From positions 62,001 to 126,000 of the forward strand of contig JAZRVF010000025.1 of the NCBI GenBank assembly GCA_045599005.1: DNA of 64,000 bases. Reading direction: 5' to 3'. A model generated the notes under the pieces. That model ran no database searches. It had not been told where the DNA came from and saw nothing but the letters and a program-made list of their open reading frames with translations. Positions 43,030-51,814 of the stretch are shown here, piece after piece. Positions within the stretch are counted from its first letter, which is position 1; each line of letters begins with the position of its first letter. The DNA comes from Treponema_I sp045599005. Lineage in GTDB: Bacteria > Spirochaetota > Spirochaetia > Treponematales > Treponemataceae. The translations under genes and the position numbers were made by a program.

Positions 43030-43905
43030 ATGGAAACACTTGAATGCAGAGAAATCAGCAAGGAATACGGAAAAAAGAAAGTTCTTGATAATATCAGTCT
43101 GTCCTTTGAGAAAGGAAAAATTTATGGACTGATCGGGCGGAACGGAGCAGGAAAAACAACTCTTCTTTCTGTGATGGCAGCGCAGAATCCCGCAAGTGAT
43201 GGAAACGTTACTGTCTGTGGGCTTCCGGTCTGGGAAAACCGTGAGGCATTGGATCACATCTGTTTCGCAAGAGAAATCAATAATGGTGGAAGCCAGAACT
43301 ACATTGCAAGTCTTAAGGTGAAAGAGTACCTGAAAATTGCGGAAAGTAATTTTGCAAAATGGGATTCAGAGATGGCTTCTGAACTTGTTGAAAAGTTTGA
43401 ACTGGATGTTAATCAGAAAATCAGTAAATTGAGCAAAGGAATGCTCAGTATGGTGACAATTATCGTGGCTCTTGCAAGCAAAGCTGATTTTACCTTCCTG
43501 GACGAGCCTGTGGCCGGACTTGATGTTGTGGTCAGGGATCTGTTCTACAGACTTCTGCTTGAAGAATACACGGAAACTGGGCGGACTTTTATTGTAAGCA
43601 CTCATATTATTGATGAGGCATCAAACATTTTTGAGGAAGTTGTGATGATCAACAAAGGCCGGGTGATGCTTAAGGAAAACACTGTGGAACTTCTGGAACG
43701 GGCCTGCACCGTTAACGGTCTTGAGGAAAATGTGGATTCTGTCTGCAATGGAAAGGATTGTTACGGTGTGTCAAAAATGGGAAGATCAAAGACTGTGACT
43801 GTTCTTCTTGAAAAGGGTGAAAATCTTCCGGAAAACTCTGAACTGTCTGTCTCAAAGCCTTCTCTGCAGAATCTTTTTGTTGCAATGTGCGGGGAGCAGT
43901 TATGA
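43030..43905 (+). CDS. ABC transporter ATP-binding protein (YtrB/BcrA type)
   Basis: A 291-residue ATPase. Walker A GRNGAGKTTLLSVM (about 38), a degenerate signature LSKGMLSMVTIIVALAS (about 134), Walker B FTFLDEPVAGLDVVVRD and the His in IVSTHIIDEASNIFEE are seen. The LSKGM form is common in this exporter family. The ATG at 43030 has AAAGGGG before it. It overlaps the next gene by ATGA. The substrate is unknown; relatives export antibiotics or lipids. Confidence 0.92.
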   Translation: METLECREISKEYGKKKVLDNISLSFEKGKIYGLIGRNGAGKTTLLSVMAAQNPASDGNVTVCGLPVWENREALDHICFAREINNGGSQNYIASLKVKEYLKIAESNFAKWDSEMASELVEKFELDVNQKISKLSKGMLSMVTIIVALASKADFTFLDEPVAGLDVVVRDLFYRLLLEEYTETGRTFIVSTHIIDEASNIFEEVVMINKGRVMLKENTVELLERACTVNGLEENVDSVCNGKDCYGVSKMGRSKTVTVLLEKGENLPENSELSVSKPSLQNLFVAMCGEQL

Positions 43906-44600
43906 AAAACAGGACAGTTGCTTTCTGGATTAAATGGACTTTAAAAAGATTCGCCGTAATGTTTCTTGTTTCTTTGGGCTACGGCTTTTTTATGGGATTC
44001 ATAAACCGCGAAGAAGTAATGGAAGTTCCATTAAATCAGTTCCAGACAATAATTGTGGAAGGATTGCCATTCTATTCATTCATGCTGGTCTTTTTTGTCC
44101 TGATTCTTTCAACAAATTACGGAGAAATGGTTTTTCCCCTTTCTGTCGGGTTCAGTGCCACAAGAAAGGATTCTTTCAAAGGCTTCCAGATGTCACAGCT
44201 GGTAATGTTTTTTCTGGATCTGGTTCTGATTGCCCCAGCAATTCTTTACTATTTTCAGATTACCTGGAATGGAATGGCCTTTTTCAGTTCGGCAAAGGGC
44301 ATCATCTGGTCCCTGGCTGTGATAATCACTTTTCTGGCCTTCATATTCAGTCTGGCACAGGTCGGAACAGCTCTTTACATAAGGACAAAAGGTGAATCTC
44401 TGGTGTGGGTAAGGTTCGGCATTGCAATGGTGGGTCTGTTTGTGATTATGGTTTCCGTTTTCTTCTTCCTTCAGCATGGAGACAGGATTTTTGGAAACTT
44501 TGTGATTCCTTCAGTTTTTGCAGTGATCAGCTGTGGTCTTTATGTGGCGGGTTTTGTCTGGCTTAGGGATGAGATCAGGAAACTTGAAGTACGTCTGTGA
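43902..44600 (+). CDS. ABC transporter membrane protein
   Basis: A 232-residue integral membrane protein with about six hydrophobic helices (for example RFAVMFLVSLGYGFFMGFI, FYSFMLVFFVLILST, FGIAMVGLFVIMVSVFFFLQ). The start overlaps the ATPase stop and has GGGGAG before it. There is no recognisable motif beyond topology; its place after the ATPase makes it the likely membrane domain. Confidence 0.75.
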   Translation: MKNRTVAFWIKWTLKRFAVMFLVSLGYGFFMGFINREEVMEVPLNQFQTIIVEGLPFYSFMLVFFVLILSTNYGEMVFPLSVGFSATRKDSFKGFQMSQLVMFFLDLVLIAPAILYYFQITWNGMAFFSSAKGIIWSLAVIITFLAFIFSLAQVGTALYIRTKGESLVWVRFGIAMVGLFVIMVSVFFFLQHGDRIFGNFVIPSVFAVISCGLYVAGFVWLRDEIRKLEVRL

Positions 44601-44609
44601 GGTGATGAA

Positions 44610-45317
44610 ATGAAGTTTTTCAAAGATTTTTTGATTACTTATAAAAATGATCTGAAAGCATGCGGGTTTATCGGACTGATTTTTCTAGTTATCGGTCTGG
44701 GATTCCAGTTTCTGGTCCGCGTGGTTGATGCTGATGCATTAGCTTTTCCTGTCGGCTCAATTGTTCTGATGACCGGCTTCTTGCTTCTGTCAGTGCTGGT
44801 TGGGGGACAAGGTCTGGTTAAGCACTTCAATCTGGATGTTTCTTTAGGCAGCACACGGAGACGTGTGATTCTTATGTTCTGTCTGCTGATGCTTGTGGAA
44901 TGTCTTTTTGAGCTGGCCTGTATACATTTCGTATTCCGTTTTGAGGGATTTTTAACCAGTAATGTTTTCAAGATCGCTGAGGAAGAGGGTGCTTTTGAGG
45001 CTGTAGGATTTTTTGTCGGAAAAATCTGGATTCTCCTGCTTTTTGCTTCTGCCTGGTCAATCCTTCTTGGTGCTCTGACACTCCGTTTCGGGAATAAGGT
45101 GTATTTAATATCTTACTTTTTTTTCATGCTGATGATTCAGCTTCCGGCTTTGCTGAAACAGATCATTCCTGAAGAAAAATTTGAAGGAATCGGTGTTTTT
45201 TTCAGAAATATTCTTGGAGAAAGCAGTTTTATGCCTGTTATTCTGATTCTTTTGGTGATTTTTGTAATCGGAGGATCAGGGGTTACTCTTCTAAGAAAGC
45301 AGAGAGTCACATTATAA
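44610..45317 (+). CDS. ABC transporter membrane protein, second
   Basis: A 235-residue protein with about six hydrophobic helices (ACGFIGLIFLVIGLGFQFL, VILMFCLLMLVECLFELACI, MPVILILLVIFVIGGSGVTLL). GLVKHFNLDVSLGSTRRRVI resembles the cytoplasmic loop also present in the preceding gene (PLSVGFSATRKDSF), so the two are probably paralogues forming a heterodimer. GAGGTG precedes the ATG. Last gene of the GntR operon. Confidence 0.72.
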   Translation: MKFFKDFLITYKNDLKACGFIGLIFLVIGLGFQFLVRVVDADALAFPVGSIVLMTGFLLLSVLVGGQGLVKHFNLDVSLGSTRRRVILMFCLLMLVECLFELACIHFVFRFEGFLTSNVFKIAEEEGAFEAVGFFVGKIWILLLFASAWSILLGALTLRFGNKVYLISYFFFMLMIQLPALLKQIIPEEKFEGIGVFFRNILGESSFMPVILILLVIFVIGGSGVTLLRKQRVTL

Positions 45318-45327
45318 AGGATTTCAG

Positions 45328-45356
45328 TTGCCTTTTTTGCATAAAAATGCTATACA
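45328..45356 (+). promoter_or_regulatory. asd promoter
   Basis: TTGCCT (45328-45333), 17 bases, TATACA (45351-45356) preceded by TGC. The leader carries a small hairpin AGGCC/GGCCT (45377-45391) before the GGAG at about 45412. Confidence 0.55.
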
Positions 45357-45421
45357 AATGAATAAAATTGCGAAAAAGGCCAATCTGGCCTCTGTGAATT
45401 TTCTGTCTGATGGAGAAGATC

Positions 45422-46531
45422 ATGTCTGAAAAAATCAAAGTAGGTGTTTTGGGCGCAACCGGAATGGTAGGTCAGCGCTATATTGCAAACCTGGAGAACC
45501 ATCCCTGGTTTGAAGTTACTTATGTGGCGGCAAGTCCCCGCAGTGCAGGAAAACTTTATAAAGACGCAGTTGAGAACCGCTGGCTGATCGGCGCAAATAT
45601 TCCTGCGGGTGTTGCAGACCTTGTTGTTGGTGATGCAAATGATGTGGATGCAGCTGTTGGAAAATGCAAGTTTGTTTTCAGCGCACTTGAGATGGATAAA
45701 GAAGCCATCAAAGCTCTGGAATCTGCTTATGCAGAAAAGGGCATTCCTGTTGTTTCAAATGCAAGCGCAAACCGCTGGACAGACGATGTGCCTATGCTGA
45801 TTCCTGAGATCAATCCTCAGCACACTGATATTATTGCTCTTCAGAAAAAACATCACGGCTGGGACAAAGGTTTTATCGCCGTAAAGCCCAACTGTTCACT
45901 CCAGTCATATATGGCTCCGGTTTTTGCACTCCAGCAGGCCGGTTACCCTGTTAAACGGATGATTGTCACAACAATGCAGGCTGTAAGCGGCGCAGGATAT
46001 CCCGGTGTCTCATCTTTTGACATGATTGACAATGTTGTACCTTACATCGGTGGTGAGGAAGAGAAGACCGAAAAAGAATGTCTTAAGATTCTGGGTTCTG
46101 TTGACGAAGCATCCGGAACAATCAAGAACGCTCCCGGACCGCTTGTTGCCGCACACTGTAACCGTGTTCCCGTTATTGACGGACACACAGCATGTGTTTC
46201 TCTGGAGTTTGACCTTCCTGAAGACAAAAAACCTTCATTGGAAGAAATTGAAAAAGTCTGGACAGGCTTCCGCGGTGTTCCTCAGGAACTGGATCTGCCG
46301 AACGCTCCTGTTCATCCTATTATTGTTCGCCATGAAGCAAACCGTCCCCAGCCCCGCCGTGACCGTGAGGCAGACAAGGGTATGGCCGTGACTGTTGGCC
46401 GCCTCAGAAAGTGCCCTGTCTTTGACATCCGCTTTGTTGCACTGAGTCACAACACAAAACGCGGAGCTGCTCTTGGTGGTATTCTGAACGCAGAGCTTCT
46501 TAAGGCAAAAGGATTCTTCGACAATCTTTAA
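45422..46531 (+). CDS. asd: Aspartate-semialdehyde dehydrogenase
   Basis: Asd reduces aspartyl phosphate to aspartate semialdehyde for lysine, threonine and methionine synthesis. The 369-residue protein is of the archaeal/fungal-type branch: VGVLGATGMVGQRYIANLENHPWFEV (NADP-binding), VVSNASANRWTDDVPMLIPEINP, the catalytic Cys in AVKPNCSLQSYMAP, and MQAVSGAGYPGV. GGAG lies 6-9 bases before the ATG at 45422; an ATG 12 bases earlier is in the ribosome site itself. Monocistronic, between its own promoter and a terminator. Confidence 0.96.
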   Translation: MSEKIKVGVLGATGMVGQRYIANLENHPWFEVTYVAASPRSAGKLYKDAVENRWLIGANIPAGVADLVVGDANDVDAAVGKCKFVFSALEMDKEAIKALESAYAEKGIPVVSNASANRWTDDVPMLIPEINPQHTDIIALQKKHHGWDKGFIAVKPNCSLQSYMAPVFALQQAGYPVKRMIVTTMQAVSGAGYPGVSSFDMIDNVVPYIGGEEEKTEKECLKILGSVDEASGTIKNAPGPLVAAHCNRVPVIDGHTACVSLEFDLPEDKKPSLEEIEKVWTGFRGVPQELDLPNAPVHPIIVRHEANRPQPRRDREADKGMAVTVGRLRKCPVFDIRFVALSHNTKRGAALGGILNAELLKAKGFFDNL

Positions 46532-46555
46532 TAAACACAGGCTTTTTGTCTGAGG

Positions 46556-46592
46556 AACTCCGGAGCTGAAATAATGCTTCGGAGTTTTTTTT
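46556..46592 (+). terminator. Terminator after asd
   Basis: An 11-base stem (AACTCCGGAGC with GCTTCGGAGTT, one G-U pair), a 9-base loop and eight T residues, 25 bases past the stop. It also faces the end of the convergent 46614 gene. Confidence 0.9.
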
Positions 46593-46613
46593 GTCTTTTA
46601 TGCAATTTTAAGA

Positions 46614-49250
46614 TCAGAATTTAATTTTTGAAGCAATGTAATCCTGAAGTGGAATGTAAGAAACTGACTTTCCAAAAAAGAGAAAAGATTTTTCTTTGCG
46701 GAGGAAGAGAAGACTGAAATTGTCTTCTTCGGTCTCAATATGTATTTCAAGAGCATATTCTTTTTGAGGTGCAAAATTATAGAGAGTCAGATCCGGGTCA
46801 GAGAAAGCAAAACTGGTCATTGAAAGATTCTGGCCGTTATTGTCATTGGGAGAAATTTCCGGCCCGGCTGAAAGTTCTGCCTTTGCCACCTCAAGGACCG
46901 GCTTTCTGTCTTCGTAAAGTACAAAGCCGATTTTCAGTCTGTCAACAGCTTCTCTGCAGAGAGCGGTTGGAATCAGCAGGTTCTCTTTGTCAAAATAAAC
47001 AGATATGTTGCAGCTGTCTCTGTCTGCATAAAGAATGTTCAGAAGTTCATCCCTGTCTTTGCATTCCAGTGCTTTTTTCAGCTGTTCAAGGAAATAAACA
47101 CCGTATTCCCGGGCAAAGGCTGTTCGGAAAAGATAGGATCTGTCCTGTAATGAAGGAACCGACTTCAGCATGTAGGAATGGAGTGTTTCAAGAAGGGGAG
47201 AAATGTCTTCAGTGGATTCCAAGGAAGCAGGCCCGAAAAACTGTGGTTTTGTGTCCGGGAAATTAAATGCTGCAGAAGCTGTTTCCCTTTTGAAAAAATC
47301 CTCAGTGACCTGTTCAATATTGCATCCGAAAAAAGTCTGCCTGCTCAGAAAAACAAAGGAAGTTTTTGTCCTGCCGATTGCAATTTCCGCAATTATTACT
47401 GTGGGTCCCGAAAAAATCAGGTTATATTTGCTTATTTCCTTTGAATCAAAAGAAATCTCCGCAGTCCAGACACTGGGATTCTCTGTGTTGAATTTGTTTA
47501 TCTTCTTTACTTTATAAGCCGTGTCATTAAATTCTTTTCCGTTTATTGTGACAGATATTTCTGCTGTCTGACAGAGATACTTGGCCGGGACAGTCAGTGT
47601 GTTGTTTTTGTTCCATTCTGCGGTGGATCGTGAAGAGGATGCAAGTTCTGCCAGGTGTGTAATCTGATCAATGTCTGAAATATTGAAAGTGTCCTGAAGA
47701 ATTCGTGAATAAATCCCTTTGTGTTCAAGAAGAAATGTGTCTTTGAAAAAACTGCTGTGTTCTGATAATTCGGGGTTTGTGTCATAGATTAGATTCTCAA
47801 GAAACTGATCAGTAGTCAGAGAGTCTGAGGAAGGAGGATTGATCAGAAAAGCCTTGAGCTGTGGAAAAACGCAGACATCATTGAGGATGCTGTTGATCGC
47901 GGTCCGCTCCTGGTTGGGTTTGTCAAGAATATCCACAAGAGAAACAAGAAGTTCACAGTTAAGGACCAAAGGTTCGCTTACAGGGAAAAGTTCAGTCTGT
48001 TTTTCTTTGATACGCTGTTTAAGAATCGCTTTTTCTGTTTTTGATGCTGTGTCAGGAATTACAATAGGTTTTTTGTAGTCTTCAATAAGGGTCTGCTGTT
48101 CATCAGCATATTTCCGTACTGCATCAAAGGTGATTGTGTAAGCCTCCTCAAGATAACGTGAATCATTGGTCTTTGCATAAAGCTGCATCAGAGTCTGTGC
48201 GGCAAAATAACGGAGTGTCCAGTCAGTTTCCTTTGTGTTTCCTTTGATAGTATAATCAGCAGTGATATTTCCTTCTTGAGAGGTAAAGGTTTCCCCGGTG
48301 CCTTCAATTCTGAAAAAATATTTTTCAATATATTTTTCGTAGGAATCGGGATAGACATTCTGCGCCGCAGCGATAACAAAAGGAATCAGTTTCGCATAGT
48401 CATAATCTTTCCGGAAGAGTCTGACTGAGACCGTCTCGTAGGCGGAAGCCGCCTCAAGACAATCCTGGAAACGTCCCGCCTCAAAATAAGACTTTACAAG
48501 TGCCAGATAATAAAGACCGAAATATCTGTAATTTTTGCGGCTTTCATTGCGTTCCAGGAAAGCAATTTTGGAAGCATTGTTTGATTTGTTGATTTCCCTT
48601 GCAAAATCCTGAAGCATCTCGCCTGTAAGGAGAAAACTTTCGGGAATCTGTCTGTCTTTGGAATATTTCACCCGGTTTGAGAAAGCTTCCTGGGAAATCT
48701 GATGCAGGATTCCAAGCTGCTGGTCATCAAGTTCGCAGCTTTTCAGAAGATAATCGGCTCCCTGTGAAAGCTTCAGCACGGAAGAAAGCGTGTCTGAAGT
48801 GAGGAGTGTGTTCGCCAGGTTTGAAGTGATGCTGATGGGATTCAGAAAAGTATCGGTGCTGAGAAAAGATGTGGGACTAGGCAGAACAGATCTGATCGCA
48901 TTGGAGATCTGTAGCTGGATTAGGTACTCAATTCTGTCCCGCTGGATGTCAATCATCCGGAACCTGAAAATCTGATCCCTAAGGTCTGATAATCTTGAAA
49001 GAATATCAAGATCAATTTTGTCTTCAAGAATATTGTTTTCAATCTGTGAATAAATTTCCTCAAGATAAAGAAGATTGTCTTTGTGGGCGCTGATGTCGTA
49101 GGAAAGATAGGAGACATAATTCAGCATTGCGGAATCAGTTTTCTGCTGCTGAGACAGTGAATTGAATTCGGAAAAATCAGTCTGCAGACTGAAAACGTTA
49201 TTTACAGAGATTAAAAGGAAAAATGCACAGATCAAAGACAGTTTCTTCAT
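46614..49250 (-). CDS. Large exported protein of unknown function
   Basis: I do not recognise this 878-residue protein. The ATG at 49250 starts a signal peptide (KKLSLICAFFLLISVNNVFS), so it is periplasmic or surface exposed. The N-terminal two thirds are mostly helical with irregular repeat-like helices (YRYFGLYYLALVKSYFEAG; YFAAQTLMQLYAKTNDSRYL), hinting at divergent TPR or HEAT-like solenoids. The C-terminal third contains beta-rich runs (AEISVTINGKEFNDTAYKV; EYALEIHIETEEDNFSLLF). It is alone, between asd and the GH112 gene, with a -10 box 6 bases before its ATG and no Shine-Dalgarno. An in-frame ATG 18 bases upstream lies inside the promoter. Confidence 0.7.
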   Translation of the reverse strand: MKKLSLICAFFLLISVNNVFSLQTDFSEFNSLSQQQKTDSAMLNYVSYLSYDISAHKDNLLYLEEIYSQIENNILEDKIDLDILSRLSDLRDQIFRFRMIDIQRDRIEYLIQLQISNAIRSVLPSPTSFLSTDTFLNPISITSNLANTLLTSDTLSSVLKLSQGADYLLKSCELDDQQLGILHQISQEAFSNRVKYSKDRQIPESFLLTGEMLQDFAREINKSNNASKIAFLERNESRKNYRYFGLYYLALVKSYFEAGRFQDCLEAASAYETVSVRLFRKDYDYAKLIPFVIAAAQNVYPDSYEKYIEKYFFRIEGTGETFTSQEGNITADYTIKGNTKETDWTLRYFAAQTLMQLYAKTNDSRYLEEAYTITFDAVRKYADEQQTLIEDYKKPIVIPDTASKTEKAILKQRIKEKQTELFPVSEPLVLNCELLVSLVDILDKPNQERTAINSILNDVCVFPQLKAFLINPPSSDSLTTDQFLENLIYDTNPELSEHSSFFKDTFLLEHKGIYSRILQDTFNISDIDQITHLAELASSSRSTAEWNKNNTLTVPAKYLCQTAEISVTINGKEFNDTAYKVKKINKFNTENPSVWTAEISFDSKEISKYNLIFSGPTVIIAEIAIGRTKTSFVFLSRQTFFGCNIEQVTEDFFKRETASAAFNFPDTKPQFFGPASLESTEDISPLLETLHSYMLKSVPSLQDRSYLFRTAFAREYGVYFLEQLKKALECKDRDELLNILYADRDSCNISVYFDKENLLIPTALCREAVDRLKIGFVLYEDRKPVLEVAKAELSAGPEISPNDNNGQNLSMTSFAFSDPDLTLYNFAPQKEYALEIHIETEEDNFSLLFLRKEKSFLFFGKSVSYIPLQDYIASKIKF

Positions 49251-49256
49251 GGGAAA

Positions 49257-49265
49257 ATCATAGCA
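49257..49265 (-). promoter_or_regulatory. Extended -10 box directly before the 46614-49250 gene
   Basis: On the minus strand TGC-TATGAT (TATGAT at 49257-49262) ends 6 bases before the ATG. The -35 region is poor, as is usual for extended -10 promoters. Confidence 0.5.
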
Positions 49266-49352
49266 CAATTAAGGATTTGGAAAAAGTGTAATTTTCAGGA
49301 TGGCTTAACCCACCATTGTTTAGCATAAATTCGTCAAAATTCTTTTTCTTTG

Positions 49353-49381
49353 TTGAAGGCGCTTTTTTTGTACCTTATACT
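49353..49381 (+). promoter_or_regulatory. Promoter giving a leaderless GH112 transcript
   Basis: TTGAAG (49353-49358), 17 bases, TATACT (49376-49381). The GH112 ATG is 7 bases past the -10 box with no Shine-Dalgarno. Confidence 0.65.
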
Positions 49382-49388
49382 TGATGAC

Positions 49389-51572
49389 ATGGAACATACA
49401 ACTGGTAGTTTTACTTTGCCCGGTGAAGCCGGCTATGAAGAACTGACACTCCGCATGGCAGAAAAATGGGGTGCAGATATTATCCGTGATTGTGACGGAA
49501 CCAAGCTTTCTCCTGAAATTACACAGGCTGGTTACGGCATTTATTCAACTTTGTGCATTATCCGCGAAGACAATGCATGGGCCAAGGCTCATCCTGAATT
49601 TCTCCAGCAGAATTTTCTCATGACAAACCCGGTGATCGCAAAAAGTGATTCTGTTAAGATCAGTCTGCTGGACGGCTATTTCAAAGAGCAGTTCACTGTG
49701 AACAAAGCGGATGATCCCAAGGAATTCTGGGAAGTCTTTGACCGGACAACGGGAAAGAAGGTTGATGGAGAGGACTGGTCTTTTGACGCGGCCGATGATT
49801 CTGTAACAGTGCGGAATGTGGTTCCATACCACAGGTATACCGTGAACTTCCTGGCAGTGCGTATCTGGGAAGAAATTTCCATGTACAACCACGTAACCAA
49901 CAACTGGACAAAAGAACATGTCCGTGCAATTGATCCTGTTTATCCTGAAGTAATGGAGCACTTTAAGGAATGGCTCACTGCATGGTGCAAGTCCAATCCT
50001 GACACGACAGTTGTCCGCTTTACTTCAATGTTCTACAATTTCGCCTGGTTCTGGAGTGACAATAAAGCATGTCGTGACCGTTTCAGCGACTGGGGCAGTT
50101 ATGATTTTACAGCAAATCCCTCTCATCTCCGTGCCTTTGAGAAAAAGACAGGCGTTAAGATGACCTCCGAGGATTTTGTAAACGGCGGTGAATACAATGC
50201 CACCCACAATGTGCCTTCAAAAAAATACAGGATGTGGATGGATTACATCAATGAATTCGTTGTTGAGAAAGGACGTGAACTTATTGACATTGTTCATTCT
50301 TTCGGAAAGAAAGCCTACGTTTTCTATGATGACAGCTGGATTGGTGTCGAGCCTTATTCCCCCCGCTTCAAGGATTTCGGTTTTGACGGACTGATCAAGT
50401 GTGTCTTCAACGGTTTTGAAGCCCGCATGTGTGCCGGTGCAAAAGGTGTGAAAACCCACGAACTCCGTTTCCATCCTTATCTGTTCCCTACAGGTCTTAC
50501 TGGGGAACCGACATTTGCCCCCGGCGGACATCCTGAGATTGATGCCGGTAAATACTGGATCCAGGTGCGCCGCGCATTGCTCCGTAACCCGGTTGACCGG
50601 ATCGGTCTTGGCGGATATCTTCACCTTACAGAAGAATCACCTGCTTTCTGCGATTACATGGCAAAAGTGGCGGATGAATTCCGTTTCCTTAAAAAACTGA
50701 ACACAACCTGCGCTCCTTATACAATTCCTGGAAAAGTTGCCGTAATCCACAGCTGGGGAAGTCTCCGCACCTGGAACTGCTCAGGACACCTTCATGAGCA
50801 TCCTGAGGTTGATCTTACCAATGTGCTTGAATCTCTGGCCGGTCTTCCTTTTGATGTGTGTTTCCTCAGTTTTGATGAAATCATTGAGAAAGGCATTCCT
50901 GCTGACGTAAAGGCACTGATCAATGCCGGTTCCGCATATTCCGCATGGAGTGGAGGCGATTACTGGAAAAATGATGTTCTGGTTTCCAGAGTGACTGAGT
51001 TTGTTTGCAACGGCGGTGGATTTATCGGTGTGCATGAGCCTTCCGCGGTTTATTCAAACGGAAAATATTTCCAGCTGAATGATCTGCTCGGTGTTGAAAA
51101 AGATACAGGCACAAAAAAGTGTATCGGTAAATTCAAGGCGGAATGCTCTGAAGACAGACTGGGACTTCTTGACGGGCTCAGTAATGAAACAGTAGCAGAC
51201 CTGTTCAAAGGGGAAGAGGGCGTTTTTGTGAACTGCAGCGAGACCAATGTTGTTGCTTCTAAAGACGGTGTTCCTCTTATTGCGGCAAAAAACACTGACA
51301 AAGGAAAAGCTGTTTACTTCAGCAACTGGAAATTCTCCTTTGAAGCAACACGCATTCTCTACAATGCGCTCTGTGCCGTGATGGGAGTTTCTGCATCTGA
51401 CAAAGCAAAACTGCTCTGCTCAAATGTGATGACTGAATGCGCATGGTATGAAGAAAGCAGAAAACTTGTTGTGATCAACAACAGTGAGTCAGTTCAGAAA
51501 ACCGGCATTCTGTGTGCTGATGGAAAAACTGTGGAAGTGACACTGCAGCCTTTTGAGACTGCTGTGCTTTAA
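49389..51572 (+). CDS. GH112 galactosyl-disaccharide phosphorylase
   Basis: A 727-residue enzyme of glycoside hydrolase family 112. Members cleave a galactosyl disaccharide with phosphate to give galactose-1-phosphate plus N-acetylhexosamine or rhamnose. Seen here: GSFTLPGEAGYEELTLRMAEKWGADIIRDCDGT at the N-terminus, the acid-catalyst region KAYVFYDDSWIGVEPYSPRF (Asp, about residue 316), the THELRFHPYLFPTGL block and a C-terminal Rossmann-like region with GGFIGVHEPSAV. There is no signal peptide, so it is cytoplasmic. Lacto-N-biose/galacto-N-biose and galactosyl-beta-1,4-rhamnose phosphorylases share this family; the neighbouring uronate genes favour the rhamnose type, but this is inference. 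The ATG at 49389 begins the conserved domain; it is single in its transcript. Confidence 0.9.
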   Translation: MEHTTGSFTLPGEAGYEELTLRMAEKWGADIIRDCDGTKLSPEITQAGYGIYSTLCIIREDNAWAKAHPEFLQQNFLMTNPVIAKSDSVKISLLDGYFKEQFTVNKADDPKEFWEVFDRTTGKKVDGEDWSFDAADDSVTVRNVVPYHRYTVNFLAVRIWEEISMYNHVTNNWTKEHVRAIDPVYPEVMEHFKEWLTAWCKSNPDTTVVRFTSMFYNFAWFWSDNKACRDRFSDWGSYDFTANPSHLRAFEKKTGVKMTSEDFVNGGEYNATHNVPSKKYRMWMDYINEFVVEKGRELIDIVHSFGKKAYVFYDDSWIGVEPYSPRFKDFGFDGLIKCVFNGFEARMCAGAKGVKTHELRFHPYLFPTGLTGEPTFAPGGHPEIDAGKYWIQVRRALLRNPVDRIGLGGYLHLTEESPAFCDYMAKVADEFRFLKKLNTTCAPYTIPGKVAVIHSWGSLRTWNCSGHLHEHPEVDLTNVLESLAGLPFDVCFLSFDEIIEKGIPADVKALINAGSAYSAWSGGDYWKNDVLVSRVTEFVCNGGGFIGVHEPSAVYSNGKYFQLNDLLGVEKDTGTKKCIGKFKAECSEDRLGLLDGLSNETVADLFKGEEGVFVNCSETNVVASKDGVPLIAAKNTDKGKAVYFSNWKFSFEATRILYNALCAVMGVSASDKAKLLCSNVMTECAWYEESRKLVVINNSESVQKTGILCADGKTVEVTLQPFETAVL

Positions 51573-51581
51573 TCAGGTTTT

Positions 51582-51607
51582 TCTAGCGGTTTTGGCAGTT
51601 GCTGATT
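51582..51607 (+). repeat. 26-base direct repeat, copy 1
   Basis: Begins TCTAGCGGTTTTGGC; identical to copy 2 at 51706-51731, 124 bases away. It lies just past the GH112 stop codon. Confidence 0.85.
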
Positions 51608-51705
51608 GGTGTGATTTTTTTTGCGGAAGGAAATCAGCGGCTGACAAAAACACTCGCAGGACGGATTGAAAATTTCCTTGCCGGCCTGCGCGTGTAGCGA
51701 CGATA

Positions 51706-51731
51706 TCTAGCGGTTTTGGCAGTTGCTGATT
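51706..51731 (+). repeat. 26-base direct repeat, copy 2
   Basis: Identical to 51582-51607. The 98 bases between the copies contain no open frame; a GTAGCGACGA run there resembles part of the uxaB leader repeat. Origin unknown. Confidence 0.85.
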
Positions 51732-51761
51732 TCCTTTTATATAAAGTTAAATCCTGTCAAT

Positions 51762-51803
51762 AAAAAAGGCGTTACACCATGTGATGTAACGCCTTTCTTT
51801 TTC
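51762..51803. terminator. Bidirectional terminator between GH112 and uxaC
   Basis: A perfect 12-base stem AAAGGCGTTACA/TGTAACGCCTTT (51765-51776 and 51785-51796) with an 8-base loop, A-rich on the left and T-rich on the right, so it can stop both convergent units. Confidence 0.9.
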
Positions 51804-51814
51804 AAAACGCTTTT

